NCBI GenBank assembly: GCA_037176905.1
Contig: JBBBWG010004880.1
Coordinates: 1 to 27,626, forward strand
Reading direction: 5' to 3'
DNA from: Azolla pinnata
Taxonomy: Eukaryota > Streptophyta > Polypodiopsida > Salviniales > Salviniaceae
Length of the DNA stretch: 27,626 nt
Below, piece after piece: positions 10,501 to 21,368 of this stretch (position 1 is its first letter; each line of letters begins with the position of its first letter). Below the pieces are notes generated by a model. It had not been told where the DNA came from, made no database searches, and saw only the letters and a list, made by a program, of their open reading frames with translations. The position numbers were made by a program, and so were the translations under genes.

Positions 10501-10745
10501 CCATTTCTTCTGATTCCCATCGTAGGCACCGCACACCTTGGCGGACCAGAAAGGGGGGGGGGGGGGGGGGGGAGAACACAAAATGGTAGAAAANNNNNNN
10601 NNNCCTCCCCAGAACAAGAAATGGTAGAGAAAGAGAGAGGGAGAGAACCTGGCAAGGGAGAGAGGAAGCTGAAGATGCGGACGAGGCAGCCATCGTCGAG
10701 AAGGAGAACCGGGCCTTCTGAATCAGGGGGCGCTAGCCGTTTCAT
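7584..10745 (-). CDS. SKIP5: F-box protein SKIP5-like, five exons
   Basis: Hand-built exons (complement): 10649-10745, 9121-9268, 8726-8804, 8579-8637, 7584-8082. All introns are GT-AG, phases fit throughout, and the total is 882 bases for 293 residues, close to the roughly 270-280 of land-plant SKIP5. Residues 14-58 form an F-box (LLLDDGCLVRIFSFLSPLP, then RVCRRWHGLALDRRMWLRVD), which binds SKP1/ASK in SCF ubiquitin ligases. From about 70 on there is the SKIP5-type region resembling a right-handed beta-helix: DAVSAARPGDTILISAG, DKPLCLLGAG, SSRVANLTVTAELGSCLLHR and ETKIEGGKEAV. The start ATG at 10745 has an in-frame stop three codons upstream. Residues 192-224 are an Ala/Ser/Thr run encoded by a microsatellite. 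Intron 1 (1,380 bases) holds a poly-G run and an assembly gap, so its length is uncertain. The substrate is unknown. SKIP5 identity rests on my recall of the Arabidopsis protein. Confidence 0.9.
7794..7892. repeat. GCTGATGAT/GTTGCT trinucleotide tract inside SKIP5-like exon 5
   Basis: On the plus strand the tract reads as GCTGATGAT, GCTGTTGAT and GTTGCT blocks. In the coding strand it gives about 33 residues of Ala, Ser and Thr (192-224). Every unit is a multiple of three, so changes in copy number keep the frame. Confidence 0.85.
8180..8280. repeat. 14-bp perfect inverted repeat in SKIP5-like intron 4
   Basis: AGCATGTCGAAATA at 8180-8193 is the exact reverse complement of TATTTCGACATGCT at 8267-8280, with a 73-base spacer. 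It may be the remains of a small inverted-repeat element. No target-site duplication was evident. Confidence 0.6.
8307..8330. repeat. CA dinucleotide microsatellite
   Basis: An (AC)n run with one G interruption lies within intron 4 of the SKIP5-like gene. Intron 2 next to it (8840-9060) is rich in TATA/CATA words, and the ORFs there are artefacts. Confidence 0.85.
10553..10603. other. Poly-G run (20 bases) and 10-N gap in SKIP5-like intron 1
   Basis: Twenty G lie at 10553-10572, and ten N at 10594-10603, 45 bases from the exon 1 donor. The gap is a placeholder, so the true length here is unknown. ORFs translated across it are meaningless. Confidence 0.95.
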
Positions 10746-10777
10746 GCCTGAGCTATTTTCTTCGCAACAATGAAGGA

Positions 10778-10835
10778 AGATGAAGATGAAGATGAAGATG
10801 AAGAAGAAGACGAAGAAGAAGAAGAAGAAGAGAAG
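10778..10835. repeat. GATGAA/GAA purine-rich repeat upstream of SKIP5-like start
   Basis: GATGAA hexamers pass into GAA triplets starting 33 bases 5' of the SKIP5-like ATG. On the transcript strand this is a TTC/CATCTT pyrimidine tract, common in plant 5' untranslated regions and core promoters (Y patch). Confidence 0.8.
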
Positions 10836-10881
10836 GAATTATGAGGTCTTACCGGGACTCCAAATTCCTTCACTCTTTGTT

Positions 10882-11460
10882 TGGATCGATCGATCGATCA
10901 ATGCCGGATTTGATTGGTTGATCGATCAAACCCAGATCCAATCCAGATGGATAGATAGATCGATTCCGGATTGATTTGTCAATGATCGAATCTAGATTGA
11001 ATTCGGATTGATTGGTTGATTGATCAAATCTAGGTTGAATTCGGATTGATTGGTTAGATTGATCAAATCTAGGTTGAATTCGGATTGATTGGTTACTTTA
11101 TCGAATCTAGGTTGAATTCGGATTTTGCTTGATCAATTTTGGATTTGATTGGTTGATCGATCAAATCTAGGTTGAATTCGGATTGATCGATCAATTTTGG
11201 ATTTGATTGGTTGATTGATCGAACCTAAATCAAATCTAGCTGGATGGATGGATCGATTCGTTCAGGACGGTCGGATGGATGGATCGATTCGTTCAGGATG
11301 GTCGGATGGATGGATTGATCGATCAATTCTGGATTTGATTAGTTGATCGATCGAACCTAGTTCAAATCCAAATGGATGGATCAATCAGTTCATTCATGAC
11401 GAATGGATTTCGGATTGATTGGTTGATTGATTAAATCTAGGTTGAATTCAAATCAATCGA
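10882..11460. repeat. GATC/GGATTGATT-rich tandem repeat tract
   Basis: Units built from GGTTGATTGATCAAATCTAG and GTTGAATTCGGATTGATT recur at least six times between 10985 and 11460. An embedded unit of about 34 bases (GGATGGATGGATCGATTCGT, followed by TCAGGACGGTC) occurs twice at 11242-11310. The tract is full of GATC palindromes. It lies upstream of the SKIP5-like gene and encodes nothing plausible. Confidence 0.82.
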
Positions 11461-13123
11461 TTTAACAATTTTCTTCGCCTATGTACCAACCATTCTTTTC
11501 TAAGATGATATAACACTTGGGACTTCTGATCGGTACATTTGTCCAAGCGTAATGGTGCCCAATTGTCTGATTTTTAGCTTTTAGTTAGCGAGTTGTCCAC
11601 CTTGTAACACAATCCAAGCATTGGAAACCCTCCTGATGCCGAGAGATTCAACCAAAGACAGAGGCTTTTTTTATATACATTATACTATGATAGTTGCATC
11701 AGATTGCAAACCAAGTTCATTTTGTCGAATGTGGAAATCAAACTCATGGATACATGTCCGCCATCAAAACCATTCCTTCGATCAAAGTTAGCTCTTACTT
11801 TGTTTGAGCATTAGTTATGATACTAATCAGAGTTTAAAAATTTGACTACACATTTGTTACAACTTACAATGCTCCGCATCCAACCACATTTGAATGCTCT
11901 TTTCACATATTCTCAACTTTAACTAAACCCAATGCCTGCACACATTCCTCCACTATACACTCTCAATTGCAACGTTTATAAGTTGTTCTTCAGCACTGTG
12001 ACTCACTGCACACGTCCAGATATATCACATAAAATGTATTATTTTTGGTCTCATAGCTCATATAAAGACGATAATCTAATCAGTAATGTTACAATGGTTT
12101 AACCTAACCACTTAGGTCTTCAACCCTTTACGTTATTTACACAAATAATCCTTTCTAGAATGAGAATTGAAGAAATTCAAGCACTAATTTAAGAACATTT
12201 GACAAGCTATTCCAAAGAAGCGACATTTTTCAATGAAAAACATAAGGTGCTTAGCCTCGGTGCATTTGAAAGTCAAAAATGAAATTAGTTGGTAATCGAA
12301 TGTCAAAAATGAAATTAGTTTTACCAAACTTGAGTTCAACTTTGACTTAGCCTTGATAGACAAAGCGTCCCTTGTAGTAAACTAATCAACATCGGTCCAA
12401 TAGTGGGACGCAATCACTCAACTTGAACTAGTAGGAAGTATTATGCAAAGAAACACATCAATGGTACAACATCATCGTACCAAAGAGCTCATCACCAACA
12501 AATGACTTAAAACCCAAAAGATTAACATCAGACTGGACATTGTTGATGTTTCAATTTCTGAGCACTAATCAGACAAATGGAATGACAATAAGCTGCCCAA
12601 CAGAAGCAATTGAATCACAAACTCGACAAGAAGATAGACTTAGCTCCACCTGAAGTAACAGAATCATGCCATTATTAAATAAAATAGAAATGTTAGGCTA
12701 CAAGAAGGTTTTTACCTGCATGTAGCATAGGCTGAGTACAATGTCCATGTGTTAATTGAACTGTGTTTGAGTTGCAGCTGGAATTGCACTGCGAACACAA
12801 GCCCTTGATGATGAAGAACAAGCCATATCTGCATATGAAAGAGTTCTTGGCATTCCAAGGTGCATACTATGATGTGGTTGAGATTTAATGCAGATTTTTT
12901 AAAAATCCTTATCAAAAGAGCAAATCATCAATCAAACCGTTCTCTAATCTTATGAGCACAGAAGGCAAAATAGAAAATTTTATGGTCATAGAAGATTTAC
13001 ATTACATGGGCATGCATCAACTGCCTGTAAAAATACATCGAAAATTTTGGGTTAAGGATGAATGAACTTCAAATCAAAGTGCCCACGCTTCACGATTGAC
13101 AGCAGATCTCCACATGGTATTTA
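11461..13123. other. Intergenic AT-rich stretch with one exon-like segment
   Basis: AT-rich DNA between the SKIP5-like upstream repeats and the RbcX stop codon. The right end probably holds the RbcX 3' untranslated region. The only coding-like item is 12778-12859 on the plus strand, 82 bases flanked by GTTGCAG and GTGCAT. In one frame it reads ALDDEEQAISAYERVLGIP, but I found no partner exons, so I do not call a gene. Confidence 0.5.
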
Positions 13124-16100
13124 TCAGGTCTTATCTATATTTTCTGAATCTGCCCATTTAACTGTTTGTACTAAGCGTTCCCGAAGAAGCTCCAAATTCT
13201 GGTCCGATATGGCTTGATACATCTTTGAATGGTCATGCTTCTGCATTCAAAAAATTCATATGTACGTAAGTTAAAACATATTGTTGAGGCAGACACTACA
13301 ATATAAAACCTATCCCAATAGTATATGTTTTGACACCACAATTTAAAAATAAAAAATCCTTTATCTATTCTCTGGTAAATCTGTGTTTATTTCCAAACCA
13401 TTGTCTAAGATAATTTGATCATGTGTTATGAACTTCTAGTCATAGTTCCAAACAGATCAATTCCCTCTCTAAGAAAGTAGTCACAGAACAGTAGAGTTTA
13501 TCAGGAATACCAAGCCTCTCAGTCAACTTACAGGCAATCCAATTTCAGCTTTGAGAACAAGTAAGATAAGGAAGTTGTAAAACAGGAAACAGAAACCCTC
13601 CTATTTACAGCATTCCAAAATAGCCTCAAGTTGGTAGAAATAAATGGAGAAAAGTACATCATGCTTCTGACTTATTTGGTATTTGTAACTTCTACCTCAT
13701 ACTGCATGATTGTTGATTCACCATGTACACATATCAAGAAAGAAATAAAGATATATTAACGTCTTCTTAGGCCAATATACCCATGAGACAAAACGTACAA
13801 CAATGTTTGTACATTCACTCATCTATGAGAGTACAGGGATAATACAAATACAATCATCTAATGTTCAGAGCTTTGGTCTATATATAGAGCAAATGCCAAA
13901 ATCGAGATATTTAGACCTCTATATATAGACTTAAAGCTCTGAAGCAGTTCAATCCATCACATACATGTAAATAAGTAAAGCGGAAATAAGTAAATAACTG
14001 TACATACAATAATTCAATACTCAATCAGTGGTTGTTTAATGTTTGAAGCCTTGCTCTTTACATGTGAACTAGGACTTTAACCAACCTCACGAGTCTAATA
14101 TAGCCATCAAGTTGCAGATAGTAGCTTTTCTTAAGTCATATATAATGACACAATCTACTTCTGATGCTTCATATGTACCAACTCAAGAAAGGGTCTCACC
14201 AATTACTGATTGGCTTTCCAAGGTTTCTGTTATGGGCGTAACATTACGAAACAATGTATAAGGCTAATTTGAATGGTTTAAGGGTAGGATAAGTGGGAAC
14301 CGGTTATCCTACGATTGGGTCAAACCCATATGGTCACTGGATCAGTATAAACACATCTAGTGGTCAGGGAGCCCTGGAAGTTTGACCTATAAAAAGGGGA
14401 CTAGCTACCTCCTTTAGGACGGCACCTTGAGATGTTGTGAAGACTCCCTTAGTGAGGCTAGGCTCTCTGGTCATCAGATTCGTACCTGTCAGACTTCTGA
14501 GGTATATCTAAGGTAATTACCCGTGGTATTGGACACAGGTATTGTTTTGGATTAGTCTTCAGTCCTTCGCTCGGGGGTGGTTGGTGAGGTTAATCTCTCT
14601 TAAACCATGCTATTCTCTCTAATCTCTCTCTCAAGTACTGCTTATCATTAGTAGATCCTAATAATTTCCCTGTTTTCAGGGAAACCAAAATGATATATTT
14701 TATTACGGTTTGACTCCACTCAATCAGGGCTTAGTTTGGCTTAGATGAATGGTTTAGTTTATCCTGATGCAAAGTGCAATTTAAACAGCTTCAGCAGTTG
14801 AGAAAACAGTTCGGTTTGGCTTCAACACTTCTGTTGGGTCTTTGGTTCGGTTTGAGTACCAACTTTGTAATGGTTTGATTTGAGACTCAACTGAAACATT
14901 TCTAAGACATTTTATTGGTCAAATAATCCTTGTTTCTGATTTTCCTATAAACATAAGCAACCCATGAAAAAATTCTTTACGCTTTTCTCTTGGTTATGGT
15001 TAGAATGGGTTCATATAAAAAAGGTTGTGCTCACAAAGATGTAAGAATCAGATACGGAACTAGACAAGGCATTCTAGGTAGAATCATAATGCTTACGTTT
15101 CAAAGGTTTCATGTTCTGACCCATGTATAAAAGGACAAAGTCCGAAAAGAAAGAACCTCTAACGTCTCTCTTTGGAAGCTGCATCAATGCCTCCAAATGA
15201 CATCCTCCTTAAATGAAGCCTGCATTGAAGGGACCACATAAGAGGCCTTCTTCAAAGTGCGAAAGATGTATCATCTTCAAGACAACCACAAATTCCTTAT
15301 CATGAGGTTGGTTCTAGTTTAGGGTCATATAGCCGAAATCTCCACTCAAAAACCATGTGATTTTCTTTTCTATTCGGAGTACTGTCTTGCATTCAATATC
15401 AAATAAACAGGAAATTTCTGCTGTGCGGAGAAAAGAAAAGAATATTTGAGGAGACAATAACAAGGCTACAAACAAACAGAATCCTGAATACTAATACAAG
15501 AAAACACTTTCATGAGTCATATGGCAAAACCAGGCTACCGCCATATCCATCGGCATGGTATGCACTAAATGGTATGTGATAAATGCACTAAACTTTGTAG
15601 AATAAACTTAGACTATCAACTCTATAGCATACTTGAAATCATCACATGAAACTACGAGATCAAGAAAAACTTTAAACTCAATGATGACATGCAACAGCTT
15701 CTAGAATCCCACGGAATGAATATTTTAATGATGTAGAGTGATGTGGCGGCCATGCCAACCACAAACCAGACTCGTGGAATGAATACTTTAATAAGCACAT
15801 AAAACTATGAGATCAAGAAAAACGCTGAGTCCAAAGGTAACATGGAACAGCTCCTAGAATCCCATTGCATGTACTTCAATAATGTACACAGATGGTGGAC
15901 ATGCTAACCATCAACCATACTCATAGAATGAGTATTTTAATAATGTGGACTCATGTGGAGGGCATGCCAAGCATGATTATAAGAAAAAATGACATCTTAT
16001 ATTGTTTTGTTAGATTAAAAGGATGAGATTGTTTTGTAGTTTACAGATCAAAAGCTTTTAAAATCGCATAGATCTTGGGGCCCCTGAATCTATGATCTTA

Positions 16101-17679
16101 AAAGACCCTATAATTATAAGAAAACCACAATGAAAGAGAGAACAAATCGTGTCTTACTTTGTACACATTATGCATAAAAAAATGCACAATAAGAATAAAG
16201 CTCAGATAGCCCGTACTGGGAGTTTTCAAGTACATTATGATAGATAATAGTCCCAAGATAATGATATTTTGAGAAATTGACCCCCAACGCACATAGAACT
16301 CATGTTAATTTATGGTTTAGAGAGGCCATGCCTAAGCGTACCAACTTCGCATAAGTCTGATGAATGAATATGAGTCACTCAATTAGGAGACCATAGAAAA
16401 TGTTAGTGGATCCCAAGATTTATAGTTGGAAAACCAACATAATACTACAGTCAAGACATTAAACTCTTGGATGTTAGTTACGATGATAGGCAAGTTACCA
16501 ATGGAGTTCCCACAATGTGAGTTCCAAGTTCTAACATATTTGATCCATCTTGTTGATGCAACATATAAAATGTCAAATATAGTGAGGTCAATTCATAAGT
16601 ATTTCACATGATGTTGTACACAAATGTCTGTTAGATACAAGATGATAGCAAAGTACCAATGGAGTTCCCATTATGTGAGTTCCAAGTTGTAGCATATTTG
16701 ATCCATCTTGTTGATGCAATATATAAAATGTCAAATTTAATGAGGTCAATTCATAAGTATTTCACATGATGTTGTACACAAATGTCTGCTAGATACAACT
16801 TTTGGAGGAGAAAACATTTGAATAATCTAGGTCAGCGTACCAAAACCTAGTTCCATGAGAAAACATCCTTTTTCAGTGTAATTTATCTTCCCATCATTTC
16901 ATTTTGAGAGTATACTCAAGCAGCCAAAAGTAGCATGTATGAATACCACGAGAATTTCCACACAACTTTTTTCCTATATCGTTTATATAAACTCTTGATT
17001 TTACTTAATAACTAGATTTCTAAAAAGAAAATGAGGATCACCTTTATCCATTTATTATATAGATGTAATCGAGTGACCATCACCCGTTCACATAGCTCTT
17101 GCTTTTCCTGCATTCACTATGTTCCATCTGATTCAATCTTGGGGAATGAAATATTTTTTTTCAGAAACTCATTAGCTGCAAAACATACCTGAACAAGTGT
17201 TCTGAGGAATAGCTTACTATCCTGAGGCTTGTTCTGCACAACGAAGCTAAGAAAAAAGAAAGAATAAAAATTAAATATTTCAATGATTCGACACACTGTA
17301 ACAAAACATTTCCATATTGTAGTCTTTGCTTACTTATAAAACCAAGCATATTGCGTAGGGTTCATCTCATAGAGCTGCACGAGAACCGTCCTCACTGCTT
17401 TATATGTGAAATAATCCAGCAGGTGCTACCATAGAAAAGAATACAAGAATACAAAGTTATAGGAATGAACGAATAATAAACACTAAACAAGACAAGAGCA
17501 AGGAAAACGGAAGAAAGAAATAATAGATTTGAAGTTAATGCACTGAAGTATATGAGTTTAGAGATGCAATGCAACGGTACAAAGTATAAAACGAAATTCA
17601 TAACAATGAACGTTCTATTTGCTTTGGTCAGAAGAAAATCATAGTAAATCCTCAATCTGTCTAAAGATCTTGGGCACGT

Positions 17680-17767
<88 letters not shown>

Positions 17768-20700
17768 ATTATTGGAAGTTGAGGAACGATTTTTATTTGA
17801 TGGGTTTTTCAGAATATCTCAATATATATGTAAGATAAAAGGGAATTTGCTTTGGCAATTTTCATGATTTATGTCATATGGGAAATTTTTCCCCAGCAGA
17901 GTTGGATTTATGTCATTTAGTATTACAGACCTTGGAAGATTGATCTCATCATATCACTATTATTGTAGCTATGATCGCAAGGGTTTTTTGTATTGTCCTG
18001 TTGTTTTAATACAAACATACACTAATGGAGAGAGAGATATATTTTATTAAGGACTTCAAAGGACGAATGTGACCAACAAGACCACAAGTGAAAATTCATC
18101 ACATAATATCAGCACTGCAATTGAGAATGCACTTAACAAGTGAGAATACATATGGAATTTCTACATCGACCATGAGAAACCACATAAGAACGTGGTTTTA
18201 GACCTTTATAATGTCTTTCTTCTAAGTCTGTGTGTATGTATGTATGTATGTATGTATGTATTATGTATGTAGTGAAGAGAGAAGAAAGAAAGCAAGTTAT
18301 ATTAATGTCCTTTTAAGAGGCCAAAATGGCCTATTAAGATTGAACAAGAAAACGCATCTTCAATTGTTCCCTGTCTCTATTTCTCTCTCCATTCTTTTCA
18401 AGCTGTCTAACAGCTTTCTCTGGGTATCAAAGCTCTTAATCTTAGCCTTTTTGCCTAAAAGCACATGAACTTATACTCTGTTTCCTTTTTCTTCCCTGAT
18501 CATTCAATTCACATGGGCAGCTACAGACAGCCCCCCCCATTTACTTACAATTACTGTTCACAATCTCGTTGAAGATCAAGGGGAGAATTTTGTAGCTTCT
18601 AATGCTACAATGATTTCTAAAAACTATCCCCAACTTCCCAACACGTCTATTTAAAAAACAATTGCAAGTCATAGACAAGAACCTCTCTACAACATCATCG
18701 TCTAAAAAAGCAGAGAGAAGAAACATGAATTAGAATTTTCATCCTCGTCCAATTCTACCAGCTAAGCTGGAATTGAAGCTTGGCTAGATAAGGACTTGTG
18801 CACGTTCTCTCCTCCTTTCTGATATTAAACATACTATTTCTTGTCATTTTTGCAGATGAATAGTGAATCTCAAGATTCAGGACACTCCAAGCATCATGTA
18901 CCAAGCCCCTCGATTTGTCCTATATGAGGGATGTGGCTGTCCACTCGCATATAAACACTGCTGAAGGTATACAACGTTAGAATAAGACATAAGTATATCC
19001 ACATCTAAGCACATACACAATTATTAATCCTTGCATGCATGTTCAAACATGTCTTCAGAAAGACAGGTAAGTTGCAGCACATCTTAAGCATCTAAGTATC
19101 TAGGACTTCTAGATAAGTTTGTAGTTTCAAGCTACACTTAATAGATAACTGTATTACATCCGTTGGCATAGCAAAAGTAAGATTTTTTGTTCTTTTTTCC
19201 TCAATTTACTGAGAGTGTCTCTGGTTGAAATGCCGCAGAGCTTCCAATTAAAGTTTCAGTTTGTTGTTCCTTAACTCACTCCTTACGTTTTCTGTGATTT
19301 GGAGCAGGCTTCGTCTCATTATTTGAGTTTCACTAGATTATAGCGTATTAACCTACCTGCCTCATGTGTAATTACTATGTAATCTTGATGTCATTAGTAT
19401 GTTATCTTCATAAATGCTGCCTGATCACTTTTGTTTGTAATCTTGAAGTCGTTTTTGTTGCAGTACCCATTGCAAGTCGATTTAAGGTATAGCACTGTAA
19501 ACCTTAAACCTAAATTTTCCTTGTTTTCAATGAAAAACAATTTTATGCAGTTTCCTCTTTGAGCCGAACCTTGCTTCGATCCCTGACAGAAAATTACACT
19601 TGTTTGTTCTCTGTTCTGTTTCTAAATTGAAGACTAAATGTTCCATATCCCTTACCTAAATTTCGTTTGGCGGTTATATTATCCTTACCTTAAATATTTG
19701 GCTCTGTATGAAAGTATTTTACCATTTTGCACCAAATCAAAAGCGGATTTTTTCACTATCCGGTTTCCAAGCAAAGCATTCCTAAGCTCGAAGACAAAAT
19801 CAATGTTAGGAGGCACTGAACGTTGGCAGCTCTAGATCTGCTCTCTCCTTTGTTCATTCTCTAATATTTAATCTCTATTGATCAAGATCCTATCCTCAGG
19901 TTGATTGATTGTAACTATTTGGTAATCCAAGTCACTTCACCAACCATGTCCTTCACTTTGCACACACCAGCTACTCTTGTCTCGCTTAAAGAACAATACA
20001 TTGTTCCCACTACATGATTGTTGGCAATTCAGCTGCATTTCTGTTTTTCCTTCTCACTCAAAGCTTTATCTGCACGAATCATATTATGTAATGCTGCAGA
20101 TAAGAAACAATGGATCGACAGTTGTGACGAGACAACATGATTGCAACAAGAAACAATGAACCTGATGATTGCGAGAAGATTATATATAACCGCAACATAT
20201 GAACAAGGCGCTCCTTACAACCATTAAATAACTTAAAAAGGAAGGCCTTGCAAGGAAAGCCACATGCTCTACATATATGTATACAAACACACACATGCTA
20301 TAGCTGTAATCTAAAGAAACAGTTTCACGATGAATTACTTATCCATATCATCCAAGAAATTGGCAAAACGCTAAGGGGTTAAGCCAACTTTTGAATAATC
20401 AAATGTAAAGCATAGAACGTAGTATAACAATGTGATGAGGAGAAGAAGAAAAGACAATTTTTGAGAGATCGAATGTGAAGATCAAGCCACAAAGTAATGT
20501 GTAACGAACAGCAAAAACAAAGCCATGGTTGAATTATGTATTGCGCGTACTACGTAACGCACGGTATAACAAAGTGAGGAGCACAAAGCCATGCAGAAAT
20601 TATAGAATGTGAGGCATAAACATTGCATAATAATGATAATGATGAACGGCATAAGCACAGTAGCGCATAAACTGTGTGTGGGGGGAAAGCTTTAAATTGG

Positions 20701-21162
20701 AAAGCAAGGAAACGGATTTAGCCTAAAGGGCATAAGCCGTACCTTGTCAACGTCTGCGAAGTTATCCTCATACTGTCCACCTAGGTCAGCCCGCACCAAG
20801 AGAAAGGCGCTGCGAGTGCGAGCTTTGTGCCTGGATTCGCGGTTGTGGGGGACGAAAGAGAAGAATCGGGAGCTGGAGATGCAGGATGTCCAGGGAAGGA
20901 CAGGCGTGCGGGCGGGGTGCGGGCAGTGGGGTCGAGGATGGAGATTCGACAAGGGAGGAGGTCGGCCATGGCGGCGGGAGAGAGACGAGCGGATCACGGC
21001 ATGCGAGGAGGACGATGACGGGGACGAGGAAGTGGAGGTGGCGTTGCTGCTGCTGGAGGAGGAGGAGGAGGAAGAGGAGGAGGAAGGAGAAGAAGGAGAA
21101 GGTAATGCAGCGGAACGAAAAGAGGAGGAGGAGGAGGAGGGAGGGGGAGGTGCTAGCACCAT
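13124..21162 (-). CDS. RBCX2: Chloroplast RbcX-type Rubisco assembly chaperone, five exons
   Basis: Hand-built exons (complement): 20743-21162, 17334-17425, 17189-17246, 17042-17107, 13124-13240. All introns are GT-AG, every phase fits, and the total is 753 bases for 250 residues. Residues 1 to about 122 are a Ser/Pro/Arg-rich chloroplast transit region, starting MVLAPPPP and holding a 13-Ser run. The mature part has RADLGGQYEDNFADVDK, LLDYFTYKAVRTVLVQLYEM, NPTQYAWFYNFVVQNKPQDS, EKQELCERVMVTRLHLY and SDQNLELLRERLVQTVKWAD, matching the plant RbcX-II type as I recall it. RbcX is a small helical dimer that clamps the C-terminal tail of RbcL and helps build the RbcL8 core in the stroma. Introns 1 (3,317 bases) and 4 (3,801 bases) are very long, while three middle exons are 58-92 bases. 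An in-frame ATG at 21303 would add 47 Leu/Ser-rich residues; I prefer 21162 as the more usual transit-peptide start. The transit part is longer than in Arabidopsis because of the Ser tract. Confidence 0.9.
13864..13943. repeat. 26-bp inverted repeat forming a potential hairpin (RbcX intron 4)
   Basis: The arm at 13864-13889 (TTCAGAGCTTTGGTCTATAT and on to ATAGAG) pairs with 13917-13943 across a 27-base loop, with only a bulge and a mismatch near the base. The arms carry CTATATATAG at the loop end. It could be a small MITE remnant or a transcribed foldback. Confidence 0.75.
14228..14700 (+). mobile_element. Possible LTR-like fragment in RbcX intron 4
   Basis: The stretch opens with TGTTATGGGCGTAAC, has a strong TATA box (TATAAAAAGG at 14389-14398), and is followed by a C/T-rich leader with CTCTCT blocks, which resembles a plant LTR promoter. 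I could not find matching CA ends, a target-site duplication, a primer-binding site or a second copy. Confidence 0.2.
15651..15985. repeat. Imperfect tandem repeat of about 153 bp (RbcX intron 4)
   Basis: ACTACGAGATCAAGAAAAAC at 15651 recurs as ACTATGAGATCAAGAAAAAC at 15804, and the flanking words (CAACAGCTTCTAGAATCCCA, GAATGAATATTTTAATGATG, GGCGGCCATGCCAACCA) return in order. A third, partial copy of the right half runs to about 15985. The copies are well diverged. Confidence 0.7.
16482..16798. repeat. Two-copy 158-bp tandem duplication (RbcX intron 4)
   Basis: Units 16482-16640 and 16641-16798 share CCAATGGAGTTCCCA, GAGTTCCAAGTT, TTGATCCATCTTGTTGATGC and CAATTCATAAGTATTTCACA at a constant 158-base offset with few differences. 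This is a fairly young duplication. Confidence 0.88.
17686..17763. repeat. GA dinucleotide microsatellite, about 38 units (RbcX intron 1)
   Basis: An uninterrupted (GA)n run about 260 bases downstream of the 3' end of RbcX intron 1 in plus coordinates, so near the acceptor of exon 2. On the transcript strand it is (TC)n. Likely variable in length. Confidence 0.95.
18229..18272. repeat. TGTA tetranucleotide microsatellite (RbcX intron 1)
   Basis: TATG/TGTA units with one break (TATTATG). The Met-Tyr-Val-Cys repeat ORF crossing it is an artefact. Confidence 0.85.
18273..20742 (-). other. Remainder of RbcX intron 1, nothing recognised
   Basis: This 2.5 kb is AT-rich with only short random frames on both strands. 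I looked for nested genes, tRNAs and transposase fragments and found none that I can support. Confidence 0.55.
21052..21144. repeat. GGA/GAG purine tract encoding poly-Ser in the RbcX transit region
   Basis: Repeated GGAGGAGGA, GAAGAGGAG and GGAGGAGGGAGG blocks on the plus strand are TCC/CTC serine and proline codons of RbcX exon 1. The Glu-rich plus-strand frames over the same bases are shadows. Confidence 0.75.
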
Positions 21163-21368
21163 CGCCGGACAGACGAAGTCGTGGCAGCGCAGAACATCAC
21201 ACAGACAGACACAAAACGAAGACGAAGAAGACGAACAAGAAGAAGAAAGAAGAAAAAGAAGAAGAAGAAGGGAAAAGAGAGAGAGAGAGAGAGATCGGTT
21301 CAATTTCTACCTCAAAAAAACACAAGCCATTTTACGTTGAAAAAAACAGGGAACAAGAAATGAGAAAC

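Noticed and set aside
10362..10745. 127-residue minus ORF as a complete protein
   Set aside because: It reads through the exon 1 donor, an N gap and a poly-G run. Only 10649-10745 is coding.
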